Assembly: GCA_944389025.1 (NCBI GenBank)
Contig: CALXKU010000001.1
Span: forward strand, 101,907-165,906
From: an uncultured Spirochaetaceae bacterium
GTDB lineage: Bacteria > Spirochaetota > Spirochaetia > Sphaerochaetales > Sphaerochaetaceae
Length of the DNA stretch: 64,000 nt
Direction: 5' to 3'
Below are positions 1 through 9,033 of this stretch, piece by piece. The notes under the pieces are model-generated. The model was not told the DNA's origin. It did no database searches and was given only the letters and a program-made list of their open reading frames with translations. Each line of letters begins with the position of its first letter. The stretch's first letter is position 1. Made by a program: the position numbers and the translations under genes.

Positions 1-655
1 TTTCAAGAGAGAGGGATGATATGAGCACGTTCTGCGTGCACCATGTGCTCCAGTTATTCAGTTTTCCATCCCCTCCCATCCACCAGAATGAATCACTTGT
101 ATACGCATTCACTATGCGCTCTCTCAGAACATATTCGATATCATCGGTTATGATAGGGCTCAGCCTGCTTTTGAGTACGGCACGCACGAGTGCGAGGATC
201 TCTGCACTCTCGCATGAGAAAAGATCGAGCACGGGACGGGCAAGGAGCGGGGTATCAAGCTGCTCTGTGTCTCTTATGTATGAGTTATGGGCGGGGAGAA
301 CCCATGAGGGTTCGGAAAGAAGGGACCATATTCCTTCCTCGATAAGTGGAATGAAACGATCCTTGTTTTCCACACATTCTGCTACCGTAAGCAATGAAAG
401 TTTTTTTCTTTTCTCGAAATAGACATTCTCGAAATTTTTTCTCTCTCCAGTCTTTTTGAAGTCCCTGTAGAGGGCAAGGCTGATATAGTCCTTTTCTGAG
501 AAGGAGATATGCTCTGCTTTACAGATTATTTCCTTCTTCAAATCAAGGTCCAAGGAATCCCAGAGTTTCCTGTTATCTATGCTGAAATTTGAGAAATCCA
601 GACTCTTTACTTCTCTAATACCCCTTAATACGCTCTCAATAAGCCTTTCTGCCAT
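1..655 (-). CDS. Heparinase II/III-family protein, N-terminal part (cut by window edge)
   Basis: An open frame of 218 codons starts at ATG 655..653 and runs off the left edge with no stop. An AAGGAGA ribosome site lies just upstream, and the two-component regulator stops only 10 bases before the start, so this is the third gene of a sensor-regulator-enzyme operon. The translated N-terminus is helical; the segment SEPSWVLPAHNS and the later NNWSTWCTQN match the alpha-toroid domain of heparinase II/III-like polysaccharide lyases, where an NNW motif is typical. Such enzymes cleave uronate-containing polysaccharides by beta-elimination. The C-terminal beta-sandwich lies outside the window, so the substrate cannot be judged. 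The assignment rests on motif recognition only. Confidence 0.65.
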   Translation of the reverse strand, partial: MAERLIESVLRGIREVKSLDFSNFSIDNRKLWDSLDLDLKKEIICKAEHISFSEKDYISLALYRDFKKTGERKNFENVYFEKRKKLSLLTVAECVENKDRFIPLIEEGIWSLLSEPSWVLPAHNSYIRDTEQLDTPLLARPVLDLFSCESAEILALVRAVLKSRLSPIITDDIEYVLRERIVNAYTSDSFWWMGGDGKLNNWSTWCTQNVLISSLSLE

Positions 656-665
656 CAAGTTCTCC

Positions 666-2267
666 TTATTCGCTCTTTTCCCTGATTCTGTTCTGGTATG
701 CAGTCGGACTCATTCCCGTGACTTTCTTGAATACTTTAGAAAAATAGAACGGTGAGTCATACCCGAGGGCGGTAGCAACCTCGTATACGAGCGCATTAGG
801 GTCCGCAAGCATCTTTTTCGCCCTCTCCATCCTTGCGCTGTTCACATAGTCGACAAAACTTGTTGAAGCATATTTCGTGAAAAGAGAGGAAAGATAGTTC
901 CTGCTGTACCCGAAAACGGATGAGACGGAACCGAGATCGAGATTCCCCGTTATGTTCTCATTTATGTATGCCTGGATTCTCTGTACTGTTTTTAACCTGT
1001 AGTCCTGGTTGCGCTCTCTGAAGAGTTTTTCAAGGCCATCAGTGAATCTTTCAATCCATGCTATCACCTCATCGGTGTTCCTCGCCTGGTAAATTGCGCG
1101 ATAGGAGAACATGTTCTCACTTGATGGGAATATCTCCTCAAGCACAGAAGATGCATCAGGCAGTGAGTTCATGGCCATGTAAAGCACACTGCTAGCCGCA
1201 TCGATCGCATAGACCCTGCTTGTGCTTTCATTCTTCATTGAGAGTATGAGCTTTTGCATGCAATCTCTCAGCAGTGTGGGATTGAGCTCGCTGAACGCTC
1301 TTGATATCCCCTTGCTGTCAATCACGATTCCCTCAGCCTTTACATTCCTGTTCTGGCTATGGTCGAAGAAGACTATCTTTTCGTTGCCGTCATCGCCACG
1401 GGCTGCAAGCAGTTTCGCTTTGAAAAACGAGTCGGAAAGAAGGGAAGGGTGGTTTACAAGAGGACCTACCGCAACATGTGAATCTAGGGAAAAGTAATTT
1501 CTCAGACTCTCCAATGCCGTTTTGAATGCCGAATACACATAGCTGCGGTATCCGCTCTTAGCCTTCTCACTGAATGGGAAGATCGCCGCAAGATGTCCTG
1601 AGTCAAGCTGCATTACGAAACATTCAGTATATCTGTTAACAGTTTCATCGATAAGGCGTGATGCGCTGTAAGATAGACTTACGGATCTGTCACTGTTCTT
1701 TTCCTCGAGTATGTTGGGTATGGTGATGTAGGCTACTGTGAATGCGGGGTAGGAGAGATTCAGTCCGATTTCCGCCGGTTCGCTCTCCCCTGTGTCTATG
1801 TTGAAAAGCTGTCGGATGAAGAAATGTTCCTGCAGTACGCGCTTGCCACTTATCTCACTGCTTTCAGAATCTCTTCCATTTATTTCTGCGATCCTGCTCT
1901 TTGCTTTTCTGATCGCCTCCGTGAGCTGCTCTTTCTCAAGTTCAAGCTTGACTATGTAATCGACAGCTCCGAGGGAGATGGCTTTCTTGGCAAGTTCGAA
2001 CTCCTCAAAGCTTGTAAGGAATATGAAGAGCGGTAGCCTCTTGTTTCTGTTTCTTTCCTCTTCAAGCACCTCTATGCCGCTTTTGACCGGCATCTTGATA
2101 TCAGTGAGAACCAGATCAGGCTTTAAGGTCTCAATCTTCTCTCTAAGCTCCTTGCCGTTTCTCGCCTGAGCCACGATCTCGAAACCCTCTTCCTGCCAGT
2201 TGACCATGTCCTGAAGGCCAATGAGTACGAGAGGCTCATCATCCGCGATTATGACGCTATAACTCAT
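666..2267 (-). CDS. YesN-like response regulator: receiver plus AraC-type DNA-binding domain
   Basis: 533 residues. The N-terminal receiver (about 1-120) has the acidic pair D9/D10, the phospho-acceptor D56 in LVLTDIKMP, T85 and K107. A long linker domain follows, and the C-terminal 100 residues form a double helix-turn-helix of AraC type (SRNYLSSLFTKY and GYDSPFYFSKVFKK). The start overlaps the kinase stop as ATGA, so the two are translationally coupled. Regulators of this build usually control the neighbouring sugar ABC operon; here the divergent binding-protein gene at 4177 and the heparinase gene behind are the likely targets. Function as a transcription factor is secure; the ligand sensed is unknown. 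Confidence 0.9.
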   Translation of the reverse strand: MSYSVIIADDEPLVLIGLQDMVNWQEEGFEIVAQARNGKELREKIETLKPDLVLTDIKMPVKSGIEVLEEERNRNKRLPLFIFLTSFEEFELAKKAISLGAVDYIVKLELEKEQLTEAIRKAKSRIAEINGRDSESSEISGKRVLQEHFFIRQLFNIDTGESEPAEIGLNLSYPAFTVAYITIPNILEEKNSDRSVSLSYSASRLIDETVNRYTECFVMQLDSGHLAAIFPFSEKAKSGYRSYVYSAFKTALESLRNYFSLDSHVAVGPLVNHPSLLSDSFFKAKLLAARGDDGNEKIVFFDHSQNRNVKAEGIVIDSKGISRAFSELNPTLLRDCMQKLILSMKNESTSRVYAIDAASSVLYMAMNSLPDASSVLEEIFPSSENMFSYRAIYQARNTDEVIAWIERFTDGLEKLFRERNQDYRLKTVQRIQAYINENITGNLDLGSVSSVFGYSRNYLSSLFTKYASTSFVDYVNSARMERAKKMLADPNALVYEVATALGYDSPFYFSKVFKKVTGMSPTAYQNRIREKSE

Positions 2268-3988
2268 TCAGCCTCCTTATCCCTTATCCGGATTACGCAC
2301 TCTGTGCCGCATCCGATCTTACTTGAAATACTGAAGCTCACGCTATCACCCCAAGTGTGCTCAAGGCGTTGCCTGATATTATCCAATCCTATGTGCTTGA
2401 ACATCCCTTCCCCTTTGCTCTCTTTTTTCTGAGTATCGAAACCGACACCGTTATCTGCAACCATTATAACGGTATTTTCTCCGAATTTCCTCGCAATTAT
2501 CGCAACCGCTCCCGTTCCCCTTGGTTCTATGCCATGGAATATCGCATTCTCGACAAGGGGTTGCAGACAGAAACGTGGCAGAGCGATATCCATGCACTCA
2601 TCATCCATGCTCCTGTAGTAGCTTATCGTATTGCCATAACGGTATTTCATTATAACAAGGTAGTCATCAATGAAGCTCATCTCTTCCGAAAGAGTTACTA
2701 TGTTCGCATCCCTTTTAGATATGTTCTTCATGAGACGCGAGAGGGAGGTGATCATCTCACTGATTCCATCCGCCTTCTGTATCTTGGCCATCCATTTGAT
2801 GGCATTGAACGTGTTGTATAGGAAATGGGGGTCTATCTGGCTCGAGAGCATCCTGTATTCGAGTTCAAGCTTTTTCCTCTCATCTTCCAGTCTTTTTTCC
2901 ATCAGATCCGTCACTTCGGAAGAGAGGCTGTTTATTCCCCGTCCGATCAGGCCGAACTCGTCATCGGTGTTTATCGTCTCATCGGTTGAGAAATCGATCT
3001 CCTGTATCTTCTCTATCCTTTTTGCGAGCCTCTTAACTGGAGCGTAAAGCACTCTGTTAAGATATATTGCAAGGGTTAGGGTTATTATGAGTATTGCGCC
3101 TCCTATGAGAACTGCAAGCATTACCAGAGGCATCGTACTCTCGCTTCCAATCAGGCTGGGTGTATCAAAGTAGAGGTAAATTGAGAAAGAATTGCTTTCA
3201 TCCGTGCAAAAGAGTAGGTAAAGCCCATCATCCTCTTTATATATGCTTCCGCTCCCGCCTTCAAATATAAGCTCTGAGCTATCTCGTGTCAGGCCAGGGG
3301 TAGGGATGAGACTGCCATTATCAACCTTGTATGCCATATCAGAGAATCGCACGTAAAGCTTTGCTTCATTCATCCTCTGATATGTATATATGTTTTTAAG
3401 AAGGGCATCGATGCTCACTGATGCGTAGACATGTCCGATCGTGAGGGCGTTATTGTAATCTATGATCGGGCGTACGGTCGCTATTACCTGGTAATTCCTG
3501 TGCGCAAGATCGGAGAAGAAGACGCCGCTGAAAGCATTCTCCTCGTCAATGTGTCCGAGTTCTGTTATAAAATAATCTTTTCTCAGCGGAAGACCTGCTG
3601 TTATGTTAGGTCCTCCAGCTTGCAGGAAATTTGAATATGCACTGTCAGATACGATGAAGCGGTCAATCACATTGTAGGCGGGGTTTGACTGTACCATGTT
3701 TTTAAAGCTGTCGTAATATGAGTTCAAATCAGAATCAAAATAGCTTAAGTGATATTTCAGCTCATTATCTATTGCCATCCTCGTTACAAGGGCTTTCACA
3801 TCATCAAGATTGCCGCTCACCTCATTTAGAAGAAGGGAGAGGGAGAATGAATTGTTCTGGGCTGTGTTCATCAGGGCATAGCTGTTCGCAACCGTCCATA
3901 CTGTAAGAGTATAGACGATGAGGAAGAACAGGAGGAGAATCGTACTTAGAAGAATGATTCTGGCTCTGACGGAGTGAAATATCTTCAT
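2264..3988 (-). CDS. YesM-like sensor histidine kinase
   Basis: 574 residues. A first membrane helix (about 10-32) and a second (about 278-305) enclose an extracytoplasmic sensor domain, followed by a HAMP-like linker. The His_kinase domain carries the phospho-histidine in QIDPHFLYNTFNAIKW, and the C-terminal ATPase domain has the N box (PLVENAIFHGIE) and the G box (DNGVGFD). This is the layout of the YesM/LytS-like family that partners with YesN-type regulators. It is the first gene of the leftward operon kinase-regulator-heparinase and is divergent from the ABC operon across a 188-base gap. The probable signal is an extracellular sugar or oligosaccharide, by analogy only. Confidence 0.9.
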   Translation of the reverse strand: MKIFHSVRARIILLSTILLLFFLIVYTLTVWTVANSYALMNTAQNNSFSLSLLLNEVSGNLDDVKALVTRMAIDNELKYHLSYFDSDLNSYYDSFKNMVQSNPAYNVIDRFIVSDSAYSNFLQAGGPNITAGLPLRKDYFITELGHIDEENAFSGVFFSDLAHRNYQVIATVRPIIDYNNALTIGHVYASVSIDALLKNIYTYQRMNEAKLYVRFSDMAYKVDNGSLIPTPGLTRDSSELIFEGGSGSIYKEDDGLYLLFCTDESNSFSIYLYFDTPSLIGSESTMPLVMLAVLIGGAILIITLTLAIYLNRVLYAPVKRLAKRIEKIQEIDFSTDETINTDDEFGLIGRGINSLSSEVTDLMEKRLEDERKKLELEYRMLSSQIDPHFLYNTFNAIKWMAKIQKADGISEMITSLSRLMKNISKRDANIVTLSEEMSFIDDYLVIMKYRYGNTISYYRSMDDECMDIALPRFCLQPLVENAIFHGIEPRGTGAVAIIARKFGENTVIMVADNGVGFDTQKKESKGEGMFKHIGLDNIRQRLEHTWGDSVSFSISSKIGCGTECVIRIRDKEAE

Positions 3989-4176
3989 AAAAGAAATTAT
4001 CTCGCAAATCAGCTCTTAACTCAATAATGAAAATATTACATATCATCGTATTATTTTACATGCCATATCAACCGAAGTGTAAGAAAATCGATATTCCTTC
4101 AAATATTTTACATGTTGCTACTTAAAAAAGGGCTTTAGGGTTAACATATAACATTCTGTTAACAATAGGAGGAAAT
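3989..4176. promoter_or_regulatory. Divergent control region with ATTTTACATG direct repeats
   Basis: AT-rich region between the kinase and the binding-protein gene. ATTTTACATG occurs exactly at 4053-4062 and 4105-4114, 52 bases apart (about five helical turns), with a weaker ATATTACATA near 4034-4043. The same motif precedes the second binding-protein gene. Regularly phased direct repeats suit a dimeric AraC-type regulator, so these are candidate sites for the adjacent response regulator. An AGGAGG ribosome site precedes the ATG at 4177. A second repeat, GTTAAC, occurs at two places near 4140-4165. Confidence 0.45.
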
Positions 4177-5457
4177 ATGAAAAAGGCATTAGCTTTACTT
4201 CTTGTTGCACTTATTTCTCTCTCAGCAGTGTTTGCTGGAGGTTCATCCGAAAGCGCGGATGATGGAAAGACTACTCTTACATGGGCTATCTGGGATTACG
4301 CTACGACACCTTATTATGATGCCCTTATCGATGCTTACGAGGCATCGCATCCGGATGTGAATGTCGAGGTCATCGACCTTGGTTCTGCCGACTACCAGAC
4401 AGCTCTCCAGATCCAGCTCTCAGGTGGCGGCTCAGAGTTCGATGTTGTCGCAGTAAAGGATATTCCTGGTTACAATAACCTCGTCAAGGCAGGACTTCTG
4501 GCTGACCTCACACCTCTTGCAGAGCGCGATGGAATCGATACATCCCTCTATGGCGGAATCGTTGAGCAGGTAACAGTCGATGGAAAGTTCTATGAGCTTC
4601 CTTTCAGAAGCGATTTCTGGGTTCTCTTCTACAACAAGGACCTCTTCGATGCAGCCGGAGTTCCATATCCGACTAACGACATGACATTCGAGGAGTATGA
4701 TGCGCTTGCACGTCAGATGACAAGCGGAAGCGGAGCATCCAAGGTCTATGGTGCGCACTACCACACATGGAGGAGCGCTATCCAGCTCTTCGGCATCCTT
4801 GATGGAAAGCATCAGATTACAGACGGAGGGGATTACAGCTACCTCAAGCCGTATTATGAGATGGCGCTTGCCCAGCAGGCAGACGGAATCGTGCAGGACT
4901 ATGCAACACTCAAGACGAGCAACATCCACTACTCGGGAGTATTCTACAACGAGTCCGTTGCCATGATGAACATGGGATCATGGTATATCGCTACCCTGAT
5001 TGCAGCTAACAATGACGGAACATCCGATGCTGAGAACTGGGGAATCGTGAAGTATCCTCACGCAGAAGGTGTCGAGCCAGGTACGACGCTTGGAACTATC
5101 ACAGCTCTCGCAATTCCTTCCGGAACAGATCAGAGCGAGGAAGCTTGGGATTTCGTTAAGTTCGTCTGCGGAGAAGAGGGTGCCAAGGCTCTTGCAGGAA
5201 CTGGAAACTTCCCAGCACTTACAAACGACGATATCAACAATATCATCGCAGCAACTCCTGGATTCCCTACCGATGAGGCTTCAAAGGAAGCTCTTAACGT
5301 TGCACAGCTCTATCTTGAGATGCCGCTGCACGACAAGAGTGCCGAGATCGAGGTCGTACTCAACGAGTTCCATGACCAGATCATGACAGGCAACATGTCT
5401 GTTGATGAGGGGCTTGCTGAGATGGGCAGAAGGGTTGACGAGGTTCTCGCCAACTGA
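4177..5457 (+). CDS. ABC sugar-transport substrate-binding protein, copy 1
   Basis: 426 residues. The N-terminus is a signal peptide (MKKALALLLVALISLSAVFA) followed by a low-complexity GGSSES linker without a lipobox cysteine, so signal peptidase I processing is more likely than lipidation. The mature part shows the family-1 (MalE/UgpB-like) binding-protein pattern: TLTWAIWDY, EFDVVAVKDIPGYNN, a hinge around FWVLFYNKDLFDAAGVPYP and the C-terminal helices. It is first in an operon with two permeases; no ATPase gene is nearby, so a shared MsiK-like ATPase is probably encoded elsewhere. It is nearly duplicated at 7524-8804, and 326 bases (4666-4991) are identical in the two copies. The sugar bound cannot be read from the sequence. 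Confidence 0.9.
   Translation: MKKALALLLVALISLSAVFAGGSSESADDGKTTLTWAIWDYATTPYYDALIDAYEASHPDVNVEVIDLGSADYQTALQIQLSGGGSEFDVVAVKDIPGYNNLVKAGLLADLTPLAERDGIDTSLYGGIVEQVTVDGKFYELPFRSDFWVLFYNKDLFDAAGVPYPTNDMTFEEYDALARQMTSGSGASKVYGAHYHTWRSAIQLFGILDGKHQITDGGDYSYLKPYYEMALAQQADGIVQDYATLKTSNIHYSGVFYNESVAMMNMGSWYIATLIAANNDGTSDAENWGIVKYPHAEGVEPGTTLGTITALAIPSGTDQSEEAWDFVKFVCGEEGAKALAGTGNFPALTNDDINNIIAATPGFPTDEASKEALNVAQLYLEMPLHDKSAEIEVVLNEFHDQIMTGNMSVDEGLAEMGRRVDEVLAN
4666..4991 (+). repeat. 326-bp tract identical to 8013..8338
   Basis: Comparing the two binding-protein genes base by base, I find no difference from 4666 to 4991 against 8013 to 8338 (offset 3347). Immediately outside, silent and amino-acid-changing differences appear every few bases (for example 4665 A versus G, 4992 T versus C). 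The abrupt edges point to recent gene conversion rather than uniform selection. Confidence 0.85.
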
Positions 5458-5476
5458 TCGCTTTCCGATTGAATGG

Positions 5477-5503
5477 TTCAGCCGCAGAACTTTTGCGGCT
5501 GAA
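5477..5503 (+). terminator. Intercistronic hairpin between binding protein and permease
   Basis: Perfect 10-base arms TTCAGCCGCA and TGCGGCTGAA around a 7-base loop, followed by a modest T-rich stretch (ctgtttt). In ABC operons such a hairpin after the binding-protein gene usually blocks 3' decay or partly terminates, giving more binding protein than permease. Confidence 0.7.
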
Positions 5504-5523
5504 TCTGTTTTAAAGGGTTTGCT

Positions 5524-6489
5524 ATGTTGAAAAAGAAGGAAAGTGAAGCTCCTGCTTTCACAGCAAACGGGCTTCCAATAGATAGAAGTATCAAGATTGT
5601 GAAATCGAAAGCAGCAAAGAGGGAAGAGGTGAAGAGGAATCTTGTCGCCTATTCCTTCATTGCCCCGAATTTCATCGGTTTCGCCATTTTCACACTTGTT
5701 CCGATCGTATTCGCCTTCGCACTTGCCTTCCTCAACTGGAACGGTAATACGGAGATGACATGGGCAGGTCTTGATAACTTCAAGTACATATTCACGAATG
5801 AGATGTTCCTCGCATCACTGAAGAACACCTTCGTTTACACGATAGGAACTGTGCCTCTTACACTTGTTGTGGCTCTTTTCCTTGCTATCGTGCTTAATCA
5901 GAAGATCAGAGGACGTAACTTCTTCAGAACCGTATCGTTCTTCCCGTATGTTGGTTCTCTCGTTGCAATCACGGCAGTATGGAACATGCTCTTCAATCCG
6001 TCGATGGGACCTATTAACGAGATTCTCATACGTCTCGGAGTCGAGGATCCTCCCCGCTGGATTGCCGATAACGACTGGGCGATGTTCACCATCGTGCTCT
6101 TTTCAGTCTGGAAGTACATGGGCTATTACATGGTCATCTATCTGGCAGGACTTCAGGGAATCAACACCGAGCTTTATGAGGCGGCATCAATTGATGGCGT
6201 GAATACCTGGCAGAAATTCTGGTATGTGACACTCCCTCAGCTGAGGAACACGACGTTCTTCATCCTGATCATGCTCACAATCCAGTGCTTCAAGGTATAT
6301 GATATCGTATACATGCTCGCTGGAGCGGGTTCCGGAGCCCTCAGTCAGGCGACAACGGTTCTCGTATATGAGATTTACAACAGCGCGTTCCGTTACTGGA
6401 GACTCGGAGTTGCTTCTGCGGAGGCTCTCGTTCTCTTTGCAATCGTGCTTGTTGTCACGATCGTGCAGTTCAAGCTCGATAAGGAGTAG
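5524..6489 (+). CDS. ABC sugar permease, MalF/UgpA type
   Basis: 321 residues with a charged N-terminal segment and six predicted membrane helices, starting near NLVAYSFIAPNFIGFAIF. The EAA loop that docks the ATPase is present as EAASIDGVNTWQKFWYVTLP at about two thirds of the length. It follows the binding-protein gene and the intercistronic hairpin and precedes the MalG-type partner by 12 bases. With that partner it forms the membrane channel. Family assignment is secure; substrate is open. Confidence 0.9.
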   Translation: MLKKKESEAPAFTANGLPIDRSIKIVKSKAAKREEVKRNLVAYSFIAPNFIGFAIFTLVPIVFAFALAFLNWNGNTEMTWAGLDNFKYIFTNEMFLASLKNTFVYTIGTVPLTLVVALFLAIVLNQKIRGRNFFRTVSFFPYVGSLVAITAVWNMLFNPSMGPINEILIRLGVEDPPRWIADNDWAMFTIVLFSVWKYMGYYMVIYLAGLQGINTELYEAASIDGVNTWQKFWYVTLPQLRNTTFFILIMLTIQCFKVYDIVYMLAGAGSGALSQATTVLVYEIYNSAFRYWRLGVASAEALVLFAIVLVVTIVQFKLDKE

Positions 6490-6501
6490 GAGGGTAGATA
6501 T

Positions 6502-7338
6502 ATGATGATTGAATCTAGTGGACAGAAAGTACTCAAGGTACTCTTATACGTATTCCTTATCATAATGGCTGCAATCATGCTCCTGCCTTTCCTATGGATG
6601 CTTTCAGCTTCGCTAAAGCAGGACAGGGATGTTTTTACATTCCCGATCCAGTGGATCCCGGCAGAGCCTGAATGGGGAAACTACAGCAGGATATGGACTC
6701 AGATTCCGCTTCTGACATATATCCTCAATACTGTTAAGCTTACAATCATAGTAACGCTTTTACAGCTCTTCACATCATCCTTTGCCGCATACGCATTCGC
6801 AAAGCTGAGATTCAAGGGGCGCAATGCACTCTTTCTCGGCTATATAGCTACGATAGCGGTTCCATGGCAGGCATACATGGTACCTCAGTTCATGATGCTC
6901 AGAGGCATGGGGCTTAACAATACCCACCTTGCAATCATAATCCTTCAGGCGTTCAGCGCTTTCGGAGTGTTCATGATGAAGCAGTTCTACGAGGGAATCC
7001 CGACGGAACTCTGTGAGGCGGCAAGAATCGATGGAATGACAGAGTATGGAATTTATGCGAAGATCATGCTTCCGCTTGCAAAGCCGTCACTCTCGACACT
7101 GACGATCTTCACGTTCGTAAACACATGGAACGACTTCCTTGGTCCTTACATTTACCTCACAAGGGACAACCTGAAGACGATACAGCTTGGACTGAGAAGC
7201 TTCATAGGTCAGTATTCTTCAGAATACGGGCTTATCATGGCAGGTTCCGTCGTTACGATGATTCCTGTCATAGCGGTCTTCCTGGCGCTTCAGAAATACT
7301 TCGTTGAAGGTGTTGCTTCCAGCGGACTTAAAGGTTGA
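6502..7338 (+). CDS. ABC sugar permease, MalG/UgpE type
   Basis: 278 residues, six predicted membrane helices, and the conserved EAA loop EAARIDGMTEYGIYAKIMLP. The typical MalG features LPFLWMLSASLK near the N-terminus and TWNDFLGPYIYL in the second half are visible. The start ATGATG at 6502 follows a GGAGGG-type site at the end of the upstream permease. It is the last gene before a terminator and pairs with the preceding permease. Confidence 0.9.
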   Translation: MMIESSGQKVLKVLLYVFLIIMAAIMLLPFLWMLSASLKQDRDVFTFPIQWIPAEPEWGNYSRIWTQIPLLTYILNTVKLTIIVTLLQLFTSSFAAYAFAKLRFKGRNALFLGYIATIAVPWQAYMVPQFMMLRGMGLNNTHLAIIILQAFSAFGVFMMKQFYEGIPTELCEAARIDGMTEYGIYAKIMLPLAKPSLSTLTIFTFVNTWNDFLGPYIYLTRDNLKTIQLGLRSFIGQYSSEYGLIMAGSVVTMIPVIAVFLALQKYFVEGVASSGLKG

Positions 7339-7358
7339 TGCGTATATTATATCTTTTA

Positions 7359-7388
7359 CAGGCCGGTATCTGCCGGCCTGTGATTTTT
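7359..7388 (+). terminator. Terminator after the permease genes
   Basis: Arms CAGGCCGG (7359-7366) and CCGGCCTG (7373-7380) with a 6-base loop, followed by TGATTTTT. It separates the first ABC unit from the second binding-protein gene. Confidence 0.75.
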
Positions 7389-7523
7389 ACATTGTATAGT
7401 AAGATTTTATATCCTGTTTTATCCCTACGATAAATAGTTAATATTTTTCGGTAAATTTTACATGTCGAATCTCTTGATGCGGCGATAAGGTTTTATCATA
7501 AGGTAAAAATCAAAGGAGGAAAC
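7383..7523 (+). promoter_or_regulatory. Control region of second binding-protein gene with ATTTTACATG motif
   Basis: An exact ATTTTACATG lies at 7455-7464 and a near match ATTTTTACATT at about 7383-7393, the same element seen twice upstream of copy 1. A strong AAAGGAGGAAAC ribosome site precedes the ATG. This suggests that copy 2 has its own promoter under the same regulator. Confidence 0.4.
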
Positions 7524-8804
7524 ATGAAAAAAGCATTAGCTTTACTTCTTATTGCACTTATTTCTCTCTCAGCAGTGTTTGCTGGAGGTTCATCCGAAAG
7601 CGCAGCTGATGGAAAGACGACCCTCACTTGGGCCGTGTGGGATTATGCTACGACATCTTATTATGATGCCCTTATCGATGCTTACGAGGCATCGCACCCG
7701 GATGTGAATGTCGAGGTCATCGACCTTGGTTCTGCTGACTATCAGACAGCTCTCCAGATTCAGCTCTCAGGTGGTGGCTCAGAGTTCGATGTTGTTGCAA
7801 TCAAAGATATTCCTGGCTATAACAACCTCTATAAGGCGGGACTCCTGGCCGATCTTGCTCCTCTTGCAGAGCGCGATGGTCTCGACCTCTCACTTTATGG
7901 TGGTATCATAGAGCAGATTTCAATAGGGGACAGCTTCTATGAGCTTCCATTCAAGAGTGATTTCTGGGTTCTCTTCTATAACAAGGACCTCTTCGATGCA
8001 GCCGGCGTTCCGTATCCGACTAACGACATGACATTCGAGGAGTATGATGCGCTTGCACGTCAGATGACAAGCGGAAGCGGAGCATCCAAGGTCTATGGTG
8101 CGCACTACCACACATGGAGGAGCGCTATCCAGCTCTTCGGCATCCTTGATGGAAAGCATCAGATTACAGACGGAGGGGATTACAGCTACCTCAAGCCGTA
8201 TTATGAGATGGCGCTTGCCCAGCAGGCAGACGGAATCGTGCAGGACTATGCAACACTCAAGACGAGCAACATCCACTACTCGGGAGTATTCTACAACGAG
8301 TCCGTTGCCATGATGAACATGGGATCATGGTATATCGCCACCCTTATCACAGCGAATCAGACGGGACAGTCCGATGCCCAGAACTGGGGAATCGTTAAGT
8401 ATCCTCACGCTGAAGGCATAGAGCCGGGAACAACACTCGGAACCATCGGAGCCCTTGCAATCCCTTCAAGCTCCAAGCAGCAGGAAGCGGCCTGGGATTT
8501 CGTTAAGTTCGTCTGCGGAGAAGAGGGTGGAAAGGCACTTGCCGGAACCGGTAACTTCCCTGCATATCAGATTCCTGAGGTCAAGGACATAGTCGCTTCT
8601 CTTGAAGGTTTCCCACAGGACCAGAATTCCAAGGACGCTCTTTCTGTGACACAGCTCTATCTTGAGATGCCGTTGCACGACAAGAGTGCTGAGATAGAGG
8701 TCGTACTCAACGAGTTCCATGATCAGATCATGACAGGCAACATGTCTGTTGATGACGGACTTGCTGAGATGGGCAAAAGGGTTGACGCAGTTCTTGCAAA
8801 CTAA
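7524..8804 (+). CDS. ABC sugar-transport substrate-binding protein, copy 2
   Basis: 426 residues, the same length as copy 1, with nearly the same signal peptide and 326 bases of perfect identity in the middle (8013-8338). Differences cluster in two places: residues about 95-140 (YKAGLLADLAPLAERDGLDLSLYG) and about 280-380. The pattern fits two binding proteins sharing one permease pair while differing in ligand preference. It is monocistronic, with its own upstream region and a strong terminator downstream. Confidence 0.9.
   Translation: MKKALALLLIALISLSAVFAGGSSESAADGKTTLTWAVWDYATTSYYDALIDAYEASHPDVNVEVIDLGSADYQTALQIQLSGGGSEFDVVAIKDIPGYNNLYKAGLLADLAPLAERDGLDLSLYGGIIEQISIGDSFYELPFKSDFWVLFYNKDLFDAAGVPYPTNDMTFEEYDALARQMTSGSGASKVYGAHYHTWRSAIQLFGILDGKHQITDGGDYSYLKPYYEMALAQQADGIVQDYATLKTSNIHYSGVFYNESVAMMNMGSWYIATLITANQTGQSDAQNWGIVKYPHAEGIEPGTTLGTIGALAIPSSSKQQEAAWDFVKFVCGEEGGKALAGTGNFPAYQIPEVKDIVASLEGFPQDQNSKDALSVTQLYLEMPLHDKSAEIEVVLNEFHDQIMTGNMSVDDGLAEMGKRVDAVLAN
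8013..8338 (+). repeat. 326-bp tract identical to 4666..4991
   Basis: Partner of the identical tract in binding-protein copy 1; the edges are sharp at both ends. Confidence 0.85.
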
Positions 8805-8825
8805 GAGTTTTTATCTGATTTTCTG

Positions 8826-8856
8826 ACAGGTCGGGAATTTCTCGACCTGTTTTTTT
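8826..8856 (+). terminator. Terminator after binding-protein copy 2
   Basis: Arms ACAGGTCG (8826-8833) and CGACCTGT (8843-8850) with a 9-base loop, followed by seven T residues: a textbook intrinsic terminator. Confidence 0.9.
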
Positions 8857-9033
8857 AGGCGCTTCTCATTCATTAATTCTTCCATCCATTTATTCCTATA
8901 TTCACTTCTTCTTCAATATGTAAAATATTCGTATATAAGATAATTTCTTTTACTTAATTTAATATGTTTTGCCTTTTTTTTATATTTTATCTTATAATTT
9001 TATAAAGAAAATATATTTTTATGGAGATTCACG
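8857..9033 (+). promoter_or_regulatory. AT-rich upstream region of the IclR gene
   Basis: Very AT-rich. TATGTAAAAT at 8917-8926 is close to the reverse complement of the ATTTTACATG element seen upstream of both binding-protein genes. A TTTTATAAA half-site near 8998-9006 resembles the arms of the palindrome at 11336-11368. The ribosome site is TGGAGATTC before the ATG at 9034. Confidence 0.3.

Noticed and set aside
21..422. Forward ORF of 133 residues at the left edge
   Set aside because: It lies opposite the open heparinase frame, which has a ribosome site and family motifs; the forward translation is low-complexity.
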